64,000 nt of DNA. Origin: Paeniglutamicibacter psychrophenolicus. Its GTDB lineage: Bacteria; Actinomycetota; Actinomycetes; Actinomycetales; Micrococcaceae. Below the pieces are notes generated by a model. The model saw only the letters and a list, made by a program, of their open reading frames with translations, did not search any database and was not told the DNA's origin. Shown piece by piece: positions 17,736 through 26,998 of the stretch (positions are counted from its first letter, which is position 1; every line of letters starts with the position of its first letter). The position numbers and the translations under genes are program-made. Location of the stretch: positions 124,001-188,000 of the forward strand of contig NZ_JAUSSH010000003.1 in NCBI RefSeq assembly GCF_030812255.1. The letters are read 5' to 3'.

Positions 17736-17818
17736 GCGAGGGTGGCGGAATGGTAGACGCGCTAGCTTGAGGTGCTAGTCCACGTAAGTGGGTGGGGGTT
17801 CAAGTCCCCTCCTTCGCA
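17736..17818 (+). tRNA. tRNA-Leu (anticodon GAG)
   Basis: An 83-base cloverleaf. The acceptor arm GCGAGGG pairs with CCTTCGC (17811-17817, one G-T), followed by the discriminator A. D-loop GGTAGAC, anticodon loop TTGAGGT (anticodon GAG), a long variable arm as expected for leucine, and T-loop GTTCAAGTC are all present. CCA is not encoded. Confidence 0.95.
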
Positions 17819-17827
17819 CAGGCAAAG

Positions 17828-17863
17828 CCCCCGATCGGATGAGAATCCGGTCGGGGGTTTTCT
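17828..17863 (+). terminator. Intrinsic terminator of tRNA-Leu
   Basis: CCCCCGATCGGA (17828-17839) pairs with TCCGGTCGGGGG (17846-17857) over 12 positions including one G-T. The loop is six bases and TTTTCT follows. It begins ten bases after the tRNA. Confidence 0.9.
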
Positions 17864-17979
17864 CGTTCCCGGCAAGCGCCCCCGCCACGACTCGTGGCGC
17901 CTCGCCCTCGCCTGCGTGCGCCGGGCTGGATAGGGTGGGGGAACCAGGTTTCGTCACGAGAAGGCAGAAGGATTCCCCC

Positions 17980-19305
17980 ATGTCAGCTGCGCAGAGCACC
18001 CCGGACACCGTTGTCGCCGAGGACGAGGTCGCCGGCATTTGCCAGGCGCTGATCCGGATCGACACCACCAACTACGGCAACAACGAGGGCGCGGGGGAGC
18101 GCAAGGCGGCCGAATACGTCGCCGAACTCATCCACGAGGTGGGGCTCGAGGCCACGGTCCTTGAATCGGCCCAGGGCCGCGCCAACGTCGTCACCCGCAT
18201 CGAGGGCACCGACAAGTCCCTGCCGGCACTGATCGTGCACGGGCACCTCGACGTGGTCCCGGCGTTCAAGGAGGAATGGTCCGTGGACCCGTTCGGGGCC
18301 GAGATCAAGGACGGGATGATCTGGGGCCGCGGGGCGGTGGACATGAAGGACATGGACGCGATGATCCTGGCGGTCATGCGCCAGATGCAGCGCACCGGCA
18401 CCCGCCCGCGCCGCGACCTGGTTTTCGCGTTCTTCGCCGACGAGGAAGCGGGCGGCGACTACGGAGCGCGCTGGATGGTGGAGCACCACCCCGAGCTCTT
18501 CGAGGGCGCCACCGAGGCCATCAGCGAGGTCGGCGGCTTCTCCGCAACCATCGACGGCAAGCGCGCCTACCTGCTGCAGACCGCCGAGAAGGGCATCGCC
18601 TGGCTCAAGCTCACCGCGAACGGCCGGGCCGGGCACGGCTCGCAGATCAACGAGGCGAATGCGGTGACCCGGCTGGCGGCGGCCATCACCCGCATCGGCG
18701 AACACGACTGGCCGATTTCCTACACCGACACCACCCGCGCCTTCCTCGAGGGCGTTTCGGGGATGACCGGCATCGAGTTCACCGAAGACAACCCGCAGGT
18801 GCTGCTCAACGAGCTGGGCAACGTGGCACGCTTCGTCGGGGCGACCCTGCAGAACACCGCCAACCCCACGGTGCTCTCCGCCGGGTACAAGCACAACGTG
18901 ATCCCCGGGTCTGCCGAGGCCCTGCTGGATGTGCGCACGCTGCCCGGGCAGCACGAGGCGGTCATGGAAACGCTGCGCGCCCTGGCCGGGCCGGACGTCG
19001 AACTGTCCTCGTTGCACCTGGACCGGGCGCTGGAGGTCCCCTTTGCCGGGGGACTGGTCGATTCCATGGTCGCCGCGCTGAATCGCGAGGACCCGGAGGC
19101 CGTCGTGCTGCCCTACATGCTCTCCGGCGGCACGGACAACAAGTCGCTGTCCCGGCTGGGCATCACCGGCTACGGCTTCGCCCCGCTGCGCCTTCCGGCC
19201 GAACTGGACTTCACCGGCATGTTCCACGGCGTCGACGAGCGCGTCCCGGTCGACTCGCTGAAGTTCGGCACCCGGGTCCTGCGCGACCTGTTGACCACCT
19301 ACTGA
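17980..19305 (+). CDS. M20/ArgE/DapE family metallopeptidase
   Basis: A 441-residue zinc peptidase or deacylase. The metal ligands are in 'IVHGHLDVVP' (His 89, Asp 91 region), 'GRGAVDMKD' (Asp 121) and 'ADEEAGG' (Glu 155-156). A dimerisation domain follows in the middle, and the terminal 'SGGTDNKSLSRLG...FHGVDERVP' motif carries the last His. This subgroup is common in actinobacteria and cleaves dipeptides or acylated amino acids; the substrate is not known. ATG at 17980 is preceded by GAAGG. It may be cotranscribed with the following acyl-CoA dehydrogenase (92-base gap). Confidence 0.9.
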   Translation: MSAAQSTPDTVVAEDEVAGICQALIRIDTTNYGNNEGAGERKAAEYVAELIHEVGLEATVLESAQGRANVVTRIEGTDKSLPALIVHGHLDVVPAFKEEWSVDPFGAEIKDGMIWGRGAVDMKDMDAMILAVMRQMQRTGTRPRRDLVFAFFADEEAGGDYGARWMVEHHPELFEGATEAISEVGGFSATIDGKRAYLLQTAEKGIAWLKLTANGRAGHGSQINEANAVTRLAAAITRIGEHDWPISYTDTTRAFLEGVSGMTGIEFTEDNPQVLLNELGNVARFVGATLQNTANPTVLSAGYKHNVIPGSAEALLDVRTLPGQHEAVMETLRALAGPDVELSSLHLDRALEVPFAGGLVDSMVAALNREDPEAVVLPYMLSGGTDNKSLSRLGITGYGFAPLRLPAELDFTGMFHGVDERVPVDSLKFGTRVLRDLLTTY

Positions 19306-19397
19306 CACCAGCCCCGGCAATGCCCGCCGCGGTCGATGGCCGGCTGCCGCGGGATGATCCACACCCCGACAACAGGAAGCGAAGCGAAACCCACGTG

Positions 19398-20552
19398 ATG
19401 ACGATTGACCAGGTGCTCGGCACCGACATGCTCGAAGGATTCCGGGCACGTGCCGGAGGCTACGACGAACAGAACACCTTCTGCACGCAGGACTTTGCCG
19501 AACTTGCCGATGCCGGGTACCTGCGGGCCATGCTCCCGGAATCCCGGGGAGGCTTCGGCTGGGGCATGGAAACGATGACCGCCGCCCAGCGACTGCTCGG
19601 CTCCCACGCCCCGGCCACGGCACTGGCCGTAAACATGCACCACGTCTGGTGCGGGGTGGCAACGCTGCTCGCCGCCCGCGGAGACCACCGGTTGGACATG
19701 GTCCTGGACTGGGTGCAGGCGGGGGAGGTCATGGCCTTCGGGGTCTCCGAGGCCGGCAACGACCAGGTCCTCTTCGACTCCGTCACCCGGGCCGTACCGG
19801 CGGCCGACGGTTCCTACGCCTTCACCGGCACCAAGATCTTCACCTCGCTGGCCCCGGTGTGGACCCGGCTGGGGGTCTTCGGCAAGGACGAAAGCGGCCA
19901 AGAGCCCAAGCTGGTCCACGGTTTCCTGCACCGGGATGCGCCGGGCATCGAGATCCCGCAAAACTGGAACACCCTGGGCATGCGGGCCACCCAGTCGAAC
20001 TCGACCATCCTCACCGGGGCCCCGGTGGCGGCCGAGCACATCCACAGCACCCTGCCGGTGGGCCCGGTTCCGGACCTGCTGGTCTTCGGCATCTTCGCCT
20101 CGTTCCTCTCACTCACCGCCTCGGTCTACGTGGGGCTTGCCGAGCGCGGCATGCAGCTGGCCGCGGCCAACCCGGCACGGCGGAAATCGCTGAAGAACGA
20201 CGGACGGACCTATGACCAGGATCCGGACATCAGGTGGCAGGTTGCCAACGCCGGGATGGAGATCCTGCGGCTCGATGCGATGCTGCGGATGACGACCCGG
20301 GACCTCGACGACCTGGTGGACCACGGGGGATCCTGGTTCCCGCGGCTGGTCACGCTGCGCACCGCCGCCGGGGACGCGGCCCGCTCCTGCATCGACGTCG
20401 CCGCCAAGGTCTCCGGCGGCGGGCAGTACTTCCGCGGCTCGGAGCTCGAGCGGCTCTACCGCGACGCGCTGGCCAGCCTCTACCACCCCTCGGATGCCGA
20501 ATCGGCGCACTCCACGGTGGCGTCCTGGTTGCTGGGGCCGGTCAGGGAATAG
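19398..20552 (+). CDS. Acyl-CoA dehydrogenase family protein
   Basis: A 384-residue single-domain acyl-CoA dehydrogenase. It has the N-terminal helical part, the beta-barrel with 'MAFGVSEAGNDQVLFDSVTRAV' and 'YAFTGTKIFTSLAP', and the C-terminal bundle ending 'GGGQYFRGSELERLYRDA'. The usual catalytic Glu of the beta-oxidation dehydrogenases is not evident, and the sequence is nearer the DszC/flavin-monooxygenase-like branch. It may therefore be an FMN/FAD-dependent oxidoreductase of another compound. An adjacent GTG at 19395 could also start it. Confidence 0.82.
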   Translation: MTIDQVLGTDMLEGFRARAGGYDEQNTFCTQDFAELADAGYLRAMLPESRGGFGWGMETMTAAQRLLGSHAPATALAVNMHHVWCGVATLLAARGDHRLDMVLDWVQAGEVMAFGVSEAGNDQVLFDSVTRAVPAADGSYAFTGTKIFTSLAPVWTRLGVFGKDESGQEPKLVHGFLHRDAPGIEIPQNWNTLGMRATQSNSTILTGAPVAAEHIHSTLPVGPVPDLLVFGIFASFLSLTASVYVGLAERGMQLAAANPARRKSLKNDGRTYDQDPDIRWQVANAGMEILRLDAMLRMTTRDLDDLVDHGGSWFPRLVTLRTAAGDAARSCIDVAAKVSGGGQYFRGSELERLYRDALASLYHPSDAESAHSTVASWLLGPVRE

Positions 20553-20743
20553 GCCGCGAGTGCACCGGACGATCTGAAGCACTGGCAAGGCCCACGCACG
20601 GCCGGGGCCACCGGCATCGCCCGCTGCCCTGCCACCTCCTTCAATGCGGCCAACTGCAGCACCGACGCCTACCCAAGGAACCTTTCAATCCTTCATTTCC
20701 AGGAGGGATTGGCGGGGCCGGCACCGCTTGACGAGGGCGTGGC
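20553..20743. other. Gap before the small ORF; nothing assigned
   Basis: Overlapping reading frames are open but none shows consistent high-GC third positions, a ribosome-binding site and a recognisable product. I see no terminator with a T-run. Confidence 0.5.
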
Positions 20744-20902
20744 GTGGGGATTCCGGAAGAGATTTTCGGTGCCGTTTCGTCGGTCGATCCGTTCGAGGCC
20801 GGCGAACGGATCGGCCGGTACATCTCCCTTCAGGTCCGCAACCTCCTGGACGGAAAGCCCGCAGCGGTGTCCAGCGAGCCCGCCTGCCTCGCAAGGTTCT
20901 GA
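20744..20902 (+). pseudogene. 52-residue ORF, possible gene remnant or small protein
   Basis: A GTG-started frame (GAGGG about six bases upstream) encodes 52 residues beginning VGIPEEIFGAVSSVDPFEAG and ending PACLARF. Third positions are mostly G or C, unlike the flanking sequence, and the composition looks like the C-terminal end of an ordinary enzyme. The frame is closed by TGA 15 bases upstream of the GTG. I do not recognise it. It could be a relic of a larger gene or a genuine small protein. Confidence 0.35.
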
Positions 20903-20975
20903 CCGGCTTGATCCTTTGGCGGGTCGATGCCTGCCCTTCCGCCGCCGTTGATCGTCTGCGGGGTGGCGGCGAAGC

Positions 20976-21230
20976 TCAGGCGCGGATGTCCAGGGTCGGC
21001 TTGACCCTCATGATGCGCCTGCGCATCCAGTACTTCTGCCCGCCGCCCTCGTACAGGCAGGTGCGCACCAGTTCCCATTTGCCGTATTCGGAGTGCTCCC
21101 GCACCGCCGCCCGGGCCACCGACCGGTGCTCGCCGGGGCGGGCGGTGATGACCAGGTATTCGAAGCGATGTCCGGGGTCCCCGGGCATCTGGTCGAGGGG
21201 GCTTGGTGCCGTGATTTTCTTTTCGATCAT
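20976..21230 (-). CDS. DUF5703 family protein
   Basis: An 84-residue basic protein. The core 'FEYLVITARPGEHRSVARAA...HSEYGKWELVRTCLYEGGGQKYWMRRRIMRV' is the small actinobacterial DUF5703 family found next to uppP and mshC in Micrococcaceae. Function is unknown. ATG at 21230 has AGG eight bases upstream; ATG at 21242 would add four residues. It diverges from the acidic small protein at 21273, with only about 40 bases between starts. Confidence 0.75.
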   Translation of the reverse strand: MIEKKITAPSPLDQMPGDPGHRFEYLVITARPGEHRSVARAAVREHSEYGKWELVRTCLYEGGGQKYWMRRRIMRVKPTLDIRA

Positions 21231-21272
21231 GACCCTGTCCATAGTGTGGCTTGTGCATGTAACGTCGAACAC

Positions 21273-21530
21273 ATGAGTACAGACCCGCGTGTTGCCCTCA
21301 GTGTATTGATCAGCTGCCTCGAAGAACACCTTTCGGCGGTCGCGGCAAAGCGCGGTGCCCAGGACGCCTCGATCAGCGCGGCGTTCCTTGCCGTGGCCGA
21401 CGCCTACGAGGAGTACGAGGACGCACTTTACGAGTCCTACGAGGAGTTCCTGCCGCTGACCGTGGTGGACGAGGACGACGACAACGACCCCTACGACGAG
21501 GACGGGCCGCTTCAGGCCAGCGAGCAATAG
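21273..21530 (+). CDS. Small acidic protein of unknown function
   Basis: An 85-residue protein, MSTDPRVALSVLISCLEEHL onward, with an acidic C-terminal half (EEYEDALYESYEE, then DEDDDNDPYDED). There is no recognised domain. TAACGT at 21260-21265 lies seven bases before the ATG and there is no ribosome-binding site, so the mRNA may be leaderless. Its position between DUF5703 and uppP is conserved in related genomes as far as I recall. The helical N-terminus plus acidic tail suggests a binding partner, but none can be named. Confidence 0.65.
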   Translation: MSTDPRVALSVLISCLEEHLSAVAAKRGAQDASISAAFLAVADAYEEYEDALYESYEEFLPLTVVDEDDDNDPYDEDGPLQASEQ

Positions 21531-21669
21531 GACCTGGAGAAGGCCGGTGCGCGGAACCGGTACCAGGGTGCCGGTGGCGGCCATCGGAGGATGGGACCAC
21601 GGTATTAACTTCGTCTCACCATGGAGAGGCAACGGGCCTCGGTGCGCCTTGGTGAAGTAGTGTCGGTAC

Positions 21670-22494
21670 GTGAATTGGTTTGAAGCGGCATTCCTGGGGC
21701 TGATCCAGGGTCTGACAGAATTTCTCCCCATCTCTTCCAGCGCCCACCTGCGCATCGTCGGAGAGCTATTGCCCGGCGCCTCCGACCCCGGCGCGGCGTT
21801 CACCGCGATCACGCAGCTGGGCACCGAAACCGCCGTGCTGGTGTTCTTTTGGAAAGACATCGTGCGGATCATCGGCGCCTGGTTCAACGCGTTGCGCGGC
21901 CGGATTCCGCACAGCGACCCGGACGCGAAGATGGGCTGGTTGATCATCGTCGGCTCGATCCCGATCGGGGTGCTGGGCCTGCTCTTCGAAGAGCAGATCG
22001 ACACGTCCTTCCGCTCCCTGTGGATCGTGGCGACCACCCTGGTGGTCTTTGGCCTGATCCTGGCGGTCGCCGACTACTACGGCAAGCAGGACCGCGAGCT
22101 GGTCTCGCTGACCCCCAAGCACGGCATCCTCTTCGGCTTCGCCCAGGCACTGGCCCTGATCCCCGGGGTCTCGCGCTCCGGCGGCACCATCACCGCGGGG
22201 CTGTTCATGGGCTACACCCGCGGCGCCGCGGCCCGCTACTCGTTCCTGCTGGCCATCCCCGCGGTCTTCGCCTCCGGGCTGTACAAGCTGGCCAAGTCCC
22301 TCGACGAGCCCGGCGTGTACTCGCTGCCGCAGACGGGCCTGGCCACACTGATCGCGTTCATCGTCGGTTTTGTCATTGTCGGCTGGTTCCTGAAGTACGT
22401 TTCCTCGCACAGCTACAGCCTCTTTGTCTGGTACCGCGTGGCCCTGGGCCTGGCCCTGTACCTGCTGCTGGGCTTCGGTGTGATCAACGCCTAG
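21670..22494 (+). CDS. uppP: Undecaprenyl-diphosphatase (BacA/UppP)
   Basis: A 274-residue integral membrane phosphatase. It recycles undecaprenyl diphosphate to the lipid carrier for peptidoglycan and confers bacitracin tolerance. The two family motifs are clear: '[14 protein letters not shown]' (residues 14-27, with catalytic Glu) and 'PGVSRSGGT' near 168. About eight hydrophobic segments span the membrane. The GTG start has TAGTGT six bases upstream and no ribosome-binding site, consistent with a leaderless transcript. Ends about 110 bases before mshC on the same strand. Confidence 0.96.
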   Translation: MNWFEAAFLGLIQGLTEFLPISSSAHLRIVGELLPGASDPGAAFTAITQLGTETAVLVFFWKDIVRIIGAWFNALRGRIPHSDPDAKMGWLIIVGSIPIGVLGLLFEEQIDTSFRSLWIVATTLVVFGLILAVADYYGKQDRELVSLTPKHGILFGFAQALALIPGVSRSGGTITAGLFMGYTRGAAARYSFLLAIPAVFASGLYKLAKSLDEPGVYSLPQTGLATLIAFIVGFVIVGWFLKYVSSHSYSLFVWYRVALGLALYLLLGFGVINA

Positions 22495-22605
22495 CAAACC
22501 CGGCCCCGAATCGTGGAATAAGCACGGGGTCCCTTGGACTTGTTCCAAGTAACTGCATTGCGCCCCGGCCTGTTCCGGGGGAAAACCTAAGAGAAAGGAC
22601 GCCCC

Positions 22606-23883
22606 GTGCTTGCATGGTCCGCGCCCACCGTCCCGCACGTTCCGGGAAACGCACCGATCCTCCAGGTGCACGACACCGCCAGCCAGCGGCTGGTTGACAC
22701 GGCCCCCGCCGAGAAGTCCAACGCACCGGCGAGCATGTACGTCTGCGGCATCACCCCCTACGACGCCACCCACATGGGGCACGCCGCCACCTATGTGGCC
22801 TTCGACCTGCTGCTGCGCACCTGGCGCGACGCCGGGCGCGACGTGAATTACGTGCAAAACGTCACCGACATCGACGACCCGCTGCTCGAGCGGGCCGCCG
22901 CCACCGGCATGGACTGGCAGGTGCTGGCCAAGGAGCAGACCGACCTGTTCCGCGCCGACATGGAGGCCCTGAACGTGATCCCGCCGCGGCACTACATCGG
23001 CGCGGTGGAATCCATCACCTGGCTCGTCCCGCTGGTCGAGGAGCTCGTCGCCAAGGACCTGGCCTACCCGGTGCCCGGCGAAAACGGGGAACCGGACGGG
23101 GACATCTACTTCGACGCCGCGGCAGCGGCGTCCGACGCCTGGGAACTGGGCACCGTCAGCCGGTACGACCGCGAGACCATGCTCGGGTTCTTCGCCGAAC
23201 GCGGCGGGGACCCGGCACGTCCGGGCAAGCGCGACGCCCTGGATCCGTTGCTGTGGCGCGTGGCCCGGCCCGGTGAACCGGAATGGGACGGCGGAACCCT
23301 GGGCGCCGGGCGCCCGGGCTGGCATATCGAGTGTTCGGTCATTGCCCGCCGCTTCCTGCCCGCCCCCTTCACCGTGCAGGGCGGGGGATCGGACCTGATC
23401 TTCCCGCACCACGAGTTCTCCGCCGGGCATGCCGCCGCACTGGACGGCAAGGCGCTGGCGCAGTCCTACGTGCACACCGGCATGGTGGGCCTGGACGGCG
23501 AAAAGATGAGCAAGTCCCTGGGCAACCTGGTGTTGGTCTCCAAGCTGCGCGCCGCCGGCGTGGAGCCGGTGGCGATCCGCACCGTGCTGCTGGGCCAGCA
23601 CTACCGCAGCGACTGGTTCTGGACCGACGAGCTGCTCGCCCAGGCCCAGGACCGCCTGGCCCGCTGGCGCGCCCGCATCGATTCCGCCACCCTGGCCGAG
23701 GCCACCGCGGTCGTCACCCGGATCCGCTCGAGGCTGGCCGACGACATCAACGCACCCGCGGCCCTGGCCGTGCTTGACGCCTTCGCCGCACAGGACCCGG
23801 CCGAGGACGACGGCCCGAAGGGTGCCGGCGGGCAGCTGCTCACCGATGCGCTCGATGCGCTGCTGGGCCTGAAGCTCTCCTAG
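22606..23883 (+). CDS. mshC: L-cysteine:1D-myo-inosityl 2-amino-2-deoxy-alpha-D-glucopyranoside ligase
   Basis: A 425-residue paralogue of cysteinyl-tRNA synthetase that joins cysteine to GlcN-inositol in mycothiol synthesis. The zinc-binding Cys 47 lies in '[20 protein letters not shown]' (HMGH at 56-59), and the KMSKS loop is in '[12 protein letters not shown]'. The C-terminal tRNA-binding extension of CysRS is missing, as expected for MshC. GAAAGGAC just upstream is a strong ribosome-binding site for the GTG start. Together with mshA it shows that the organism makes mycothiol. Confidence 0.95.
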   Translation: MLAWSAPTVPHVPGNAPILQVHDTASQRLVDTAPAEKSNAPASMYVCGITPYDATHMGHAATYVAFDLLLRTWRDAGRDVNYVQNVTDIDDPLLERAAATGMDWQVLAKEQTDLFRADMEALNVIPPRHYIGAVESITWLVPLVEELVAKDLAYPVPGENGEPDGDIYFDAAAAASDAWELGTVSRYDRETMLGFFAERGGDPARPGKRDALDPLLWRVARPGEPEWDGGTLGAGRPGWHIECSVIARRFLPAPFTVQGGGSDLIFPHHEFSAGHAAALDGKALAQSYVHTGMVGLDGEKMSKSLGNLVLVSKLRAAGVEPVAIRTVLLGQHYRSDWFWTDELLAQAQDRLARWRARIDSATLAEATAVVTRIRSRLADDINAPAALAVLDAFAAQDPAEDDGPKGAGGQLLTDALDALLGLKLS

Positions 23884-23924
23884 CGATCCGTGCCCGCCGC
23901 TTCGGCAGCGGGCGCGGAAACCGG

Positions 23925-23982
23925 AACGCGTCCCGCACCGCCATACCCCTTCCAGGGGCAGTGGCTGCGTGCGGGACGCGTT
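23925..23982. terminator. 14-bp hairpin between convergent mshC and PAC2 gene
   Basis: AACGCGTCCCGCAC (23925-23938) is the exact complement of 23969-23982. The loop contains a second small hairpin (CCCCT/AGGGG). TTTTGCG overlaps the 3' side on the plus strand. A separate GCCCGC/GCGGGC stem lies just upstream at 23893-23913. Confidence 0.8.
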
Positions 23983-24011
23983 TTGCGTACCCCGGGGCCT
24001 TGCGGGAACAG

Positions 24012-25022
24012 CTAGTCGGGGGTCCCGGGGGTGTCCGGCGTCTCGGGCGTATCCGGGGACTGCGGGGTCTGTGGCCCCCCGGTGGCCGGGTCGTCCCTGT
24101 CGGGCGATTCGTGTTCCCCGTGCGCACCTGCCGCCCCGGGGCGGTGCCGGCGCTTGAGGTAGCGCTCGAACTCCCGGGCAATCGCCTCGCCGGTGGCCTC
24201 GGGCAGCTCGGTCTCGTCCTGCGCCTGCTCCAGCTGCTGCACATAGGCCGCCACGTCCGCGTCCCCGGTGGCCAACGCGTTGACCCCGCGCTCCCAGGCC
24301 AAGGCGTCCTCGGTCAGCTCGTGCAGGTCCAGCGTCAGCGGCAACAGTTCCTCCACCCGGTGCAACAGCGCCAGCTCCGCCTTCGGCGAGGGCGGCTGCG
24401 CCACATAGTGGGGGACCGCGGACCAGATCGAGAGCGTGGGCAGCCCGGCGGCCTCGGAGAACTGGGCCAGCACCCCCAGGATCCCGGTTGGACCCTCGTA
24501 GCTCGCCTGCCCGGCGCCCAGGGCCTCGCGCACCTTCGGGTCGTCCGAGGAGATCGAGGCCTGGATCGGGCGGGTGTGCGGCACATCGGCCAGCAACGAG
24601 CCCAACGCCACGACCCCCTGCACGTTCTCCTCCTCGGCGCGGGTGAGGACCTCGGTGATGAACGCCTTCCACCGGTAGGTCGGCTCCACCCCGCGCACCA
24701 GCAGCAGGTCCACCGGGGATTCGGGCAGCAAGGCACGGTAGATGCGCGTGGTGGGCCACTTGATGACCCGCTTGCCGGCGGCATTGCGGCGCACCTGCGG
24801 CCGGGAGAACTGGTAGTCGTAGTAGTCGTCGTCGCCGATGCCCGCGACCTTCACCGCGCCGGTGGCCGACTTGATGGTCTTCAACGCCGAGCTTGCGGCG
24901 TCACCGGCATCGTTCCATCCCTCGAAGGCCACCACCATGATCGCCGGGCGCAGCGGCGCGGGCGTCGCGGACGCTGCCACCAGCGAGGAAAGTGTCACTG
25001 GTTCATTCATATCTTCGCTCAC
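24012..25022 (-). CDS. PAC2 family protein (proteasome assembly chaperone-like)
   Basis: A 336-residue member of the PAC2 family. The N-terminal 'PAIMVVAFEGWNDAGDAASSAL' and 'LLLVRGVEPTYRWKAF' blocks are typical. The archaeal and eukaryotic relatives help assemble 20S proteasomes; in actinobacteria the role is unproved, but the gene sits close to the proteasome locus. The last ~25 residues are a proline/threonine/aspartate-rich tail with repeated TPETP/DTPGTPD units, probably disordered. ATG at 25022 is used; a second Met is four codons on. Confidence 0.85.
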   Translation of the reverse strand: MSEDMNEPVTLSSLVAASATPAPLRPAIMVVAFEGWNDAGDAASSALKTIKSATGAVKVAGIGDDDYYDYQFSRPQVRRNAAGKRVIKWPTTRIYRALLPESPVDLLLVRGVEPTYRWKAFITEVLTRAEEENVQGVVALGSLLADVPHTRPIQASISSDDPKVREALGAGQASYEGPTGILGVLAQFSEAAGLPTLSIWSAVPHYVAQPPSPKAELALLHRVEELLPLTLDLHELTEDALAWERGVNALATGDADVAAYVQQLEQAQDETELPEATGEAIAREFERYLKRRHRPGAAGAHGEHESPDRDDPATGGPQTPQSPDTPETPDTPGTPD

Positions 25023-25083
25023 ATCCTCACCCTAGCGCGCGCACCGGTCGCCGGGGCAATGGCGCACACACTAGAATTGGCTC

Positions 25084-25803
25084 ATGCCAACCCAGAATTG
25101 CGACCCCCTGCCCAGTGCTGCCCTGAACACCGAGATCCAGGGCGTGTTGTGGGACATGGACGGAACCCTGCTTGACACCGAACCCTATTGGATGGCCGCC
25201 GAGGCGGCCCTCGTGGCCGAATTCGGCGGCCGCTGGTCCGAGGACCAGGCCATGGCCCTGGTCGGCAACGCCCTGCCCGACGCCGCGGCCGCGCTGCAGC
25301 GCGCCGGGGTCAGGCTCCCGGAGCGCGAGATCATCGACCGGCTCACCGCCGAGGTCCTTGCCGGGGTGCGCCGCCACGTGGACTGGCGTCCCGGCGCCCT
25401 GGAACTGCTCGAGGCCCTGCACCGGGCGAACATCCCCTGCGGGCTGGTGACCATGTCCGAGGAGCCGCTCGCGGCCCTGGTGCTTCAACAGCTGCCCCAC
25501 CCCTACTTCCGCTTCCGCGTCACCGGAGACATGGTCTCCCGCGGCAAGCCGCACCCCGACCCGTACCTGCTGGGCCTGGAGATGCTCGGACGCTGCGTGG
25601 CGGATCTCGAGCCCCCGCGGGTCATCGGGCTGGAGGACTCGGCCCCCGGCATCGCCTCGGCCGCGGCCAGCGGCATCACCGCGGTGCTCATCCCGCACAT
25701 CGCCCCGGTCCCCGACTCCGCGTCCTGGCACCGCGTCGGCTCCCTCGAAGAACTGGATCCGGGGACCCTGGGCACCCTGGTGTCCGCGGGGGCCCGCACA
25801 TGA
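25084..25803 (+). CDS. HAD family phosphatase
   Basis: A 239-residue haloacid-dehalogenase hydrolase of the beta-phosphoglucomutase-like type. Motif I is DMDGTLLDT, motif II is in 'CGLVTMSEE', motif III Lys is in 'SRGKPHPDP', and motif IV is 'GLEDSAPGIASA'. The substrate is unknown. TAGAAT at 25072-25077 lies six bases before the ATG with no ribosome-binding site, so it is likely leaderless and may be the promoter of the run of genes through the proteasome ATPase. It overlaps the next gene by four bases. Confidence 0.9.
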   Translation: MPTQNCDPLPSAALNTEIQGVLWDMDGTLLDTEPYWMAAEAALVAEFGGRWSEDQAMALVGNALPDAAAALQRAGVRLPEREIIDRLTAEVLAGVRRHVDWRPGALELLEALHRANIPCGLVTMSEEPLAALVLQQLPHPYFRFRVTGDMVSRGKPHPDPYLLGLEMLGRCVADLEPPRVIGLEDSAPGIASAAASGITAVLIPHIAPVPDSASWHRVGSLEELDPGTLGTLVSAGART

Positions 25804-26927
25804 GCGAAGCGGCCACCAGGCGCGCGGGGATCCCGCTCGGATCGATCTTCGGGGTCCCGGTCTCCCTGGCCTGGTCCTGGTTCCTCATCACCGGGGTCGT
25901 CGTGCTGCTCTTCGGGCCCAACGTCGCAAGCTCCATCCCCGGACTCGGGGCCCTGGCCTACCTGGTGGCCTTCGCCTACGCGGTGCTGCTGGCGGTCTCG
26001 GTGCTCATCCACGAACTCGCCCACGCCCTGGTCGCCAAGTCCTTCGGCTGGCCCGGGGCGCGGATCACGCTGAACCTCTGGGGCGGGCACACCCAGTTCT
26101 CCTCCTTCGATGCCACCCCCGGCCGCTCTCTGGCCGTGGCGATGGCCGGCCCGGCGGCGAACTTCGTGCTGGCCGGGGTCGGCTACTGGCTGCTGCTCTG
26201 GGTGCAGCCGACCGGGGTGCTCTACCTGCTGTGGTTCATCCTGGTCTGGGCGAACCTGCTGGTGGCGATCTTCAACGTGCTGCCGGGGCTTCCGCTCGAC
26301 GGCGGGCGGCTGGTCGAATCGGCCGTCTGGCGCTACACCGGATCCCAGGACCGCGGCACCATCGCCGCCGGCTGGGCCGGGCGCGTGCTGGTGATCCTGG
26401 TCGTCGGGTACTTCGTGATCGGCCCGCTGACCCGCAACCAGCCCCTGGACCTGCAGGTGCTCATCGTCGCGGTCCTGGTCGGCGGCTTCATGTGGGTCGG
26501 CGCCTCGCAGGGCATCACCCACGCCAAGCTGCGCCTGCGCCTGCCGCTGGTGAAGGTCCGTGCCCTGATGGAACCGGCCACCGCCATCCGCCAGGACTCC
26601 ACCCTGGCCCAGGTCGCCGCGCGGCTGGCCAGCCGCGGCGGGCGGGTCATCCTTCTCGACGAGGCCGGCAACCCGGTCGCGGTGATCGACGAGCGGGCCC
26701 TGGGCTCCATCGACCCCTCGCTGCTGGCCGGTTCCCCGGCGCTGTCCGCGGCCCGCGCCCTGGGGCCGGGCGCGGTGGTCGATGCCAACGCCGACGGCCG
26801 CGCCCTGATCGGCTACCTGGCCACGCTGCAGGGAAGCGAATACGCGGTCATCGACGAAAACCACCGCGTCATCGGGCTGCTCTCCCAGGCCCGCATCGTC
26901 GCGGCCATCACCGGCAAGCCGCACTAG
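25800..26927 (+). CDS. M50 site-2 protease family, Rip3-like, with CBS-type C-terminus
   Basis: A 375-residue membrane metalloprotease. The zinc motif HELAH at 71-75 lies in a membrane segment, and the second motif 'NVLPGLPLDGGR' supplies the Asp ligand. Five to six hydrophobic segments are followed from about 250 by a cytosolic regulatory part with CBS-like strands ('VRALMEPATAIRQDSTLAQVA', 'YAVIDENHRVIGLLS'). Such enzymes cut membrane-anchored regulators; the substrate is unknown. The start overlaps the HAD stop (ATGA), so they are translationally coupled. Confidence 0.92.
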   Translation: MSEAATRRAGIPLGSIFGVPVSLAWSWFLITGVVVLLFGPNVASSIPGLGALAYLVAFAYAVLLAVSVLIHELAHALVAKSFGWPGARITLNLWGGHTQFSSFDATPGRSLAVAMAGPAANFVLAGVGYWLLLWVQPTGVLYLLWFILVWANLLVAIFNVLPGLPLDGGRLVESAVWRYTGSQDRGTIAAGWAGRVLVILVVGYFVIGPLTRNQPLDLQVLIVAVLVGGFMWVGASQGITHAKLRLRLPLVKVRALMEPATAIRQDSTLAQVAARLASRGGRVILLDEAGNPVAVIDERALGSIDPSLLAGSPALSAARALGPGAVVDANADGRALIGYLATLQGSEYAVIDENHRVIGLLSQARIVAAITGKPH

Positions 26928-26998
26928 CCGCGGCGCCGCCCCGCGGCCGCCACCGATGCACATCCACCCATCCAGAACGTAAGGACATTTCCACCCCC

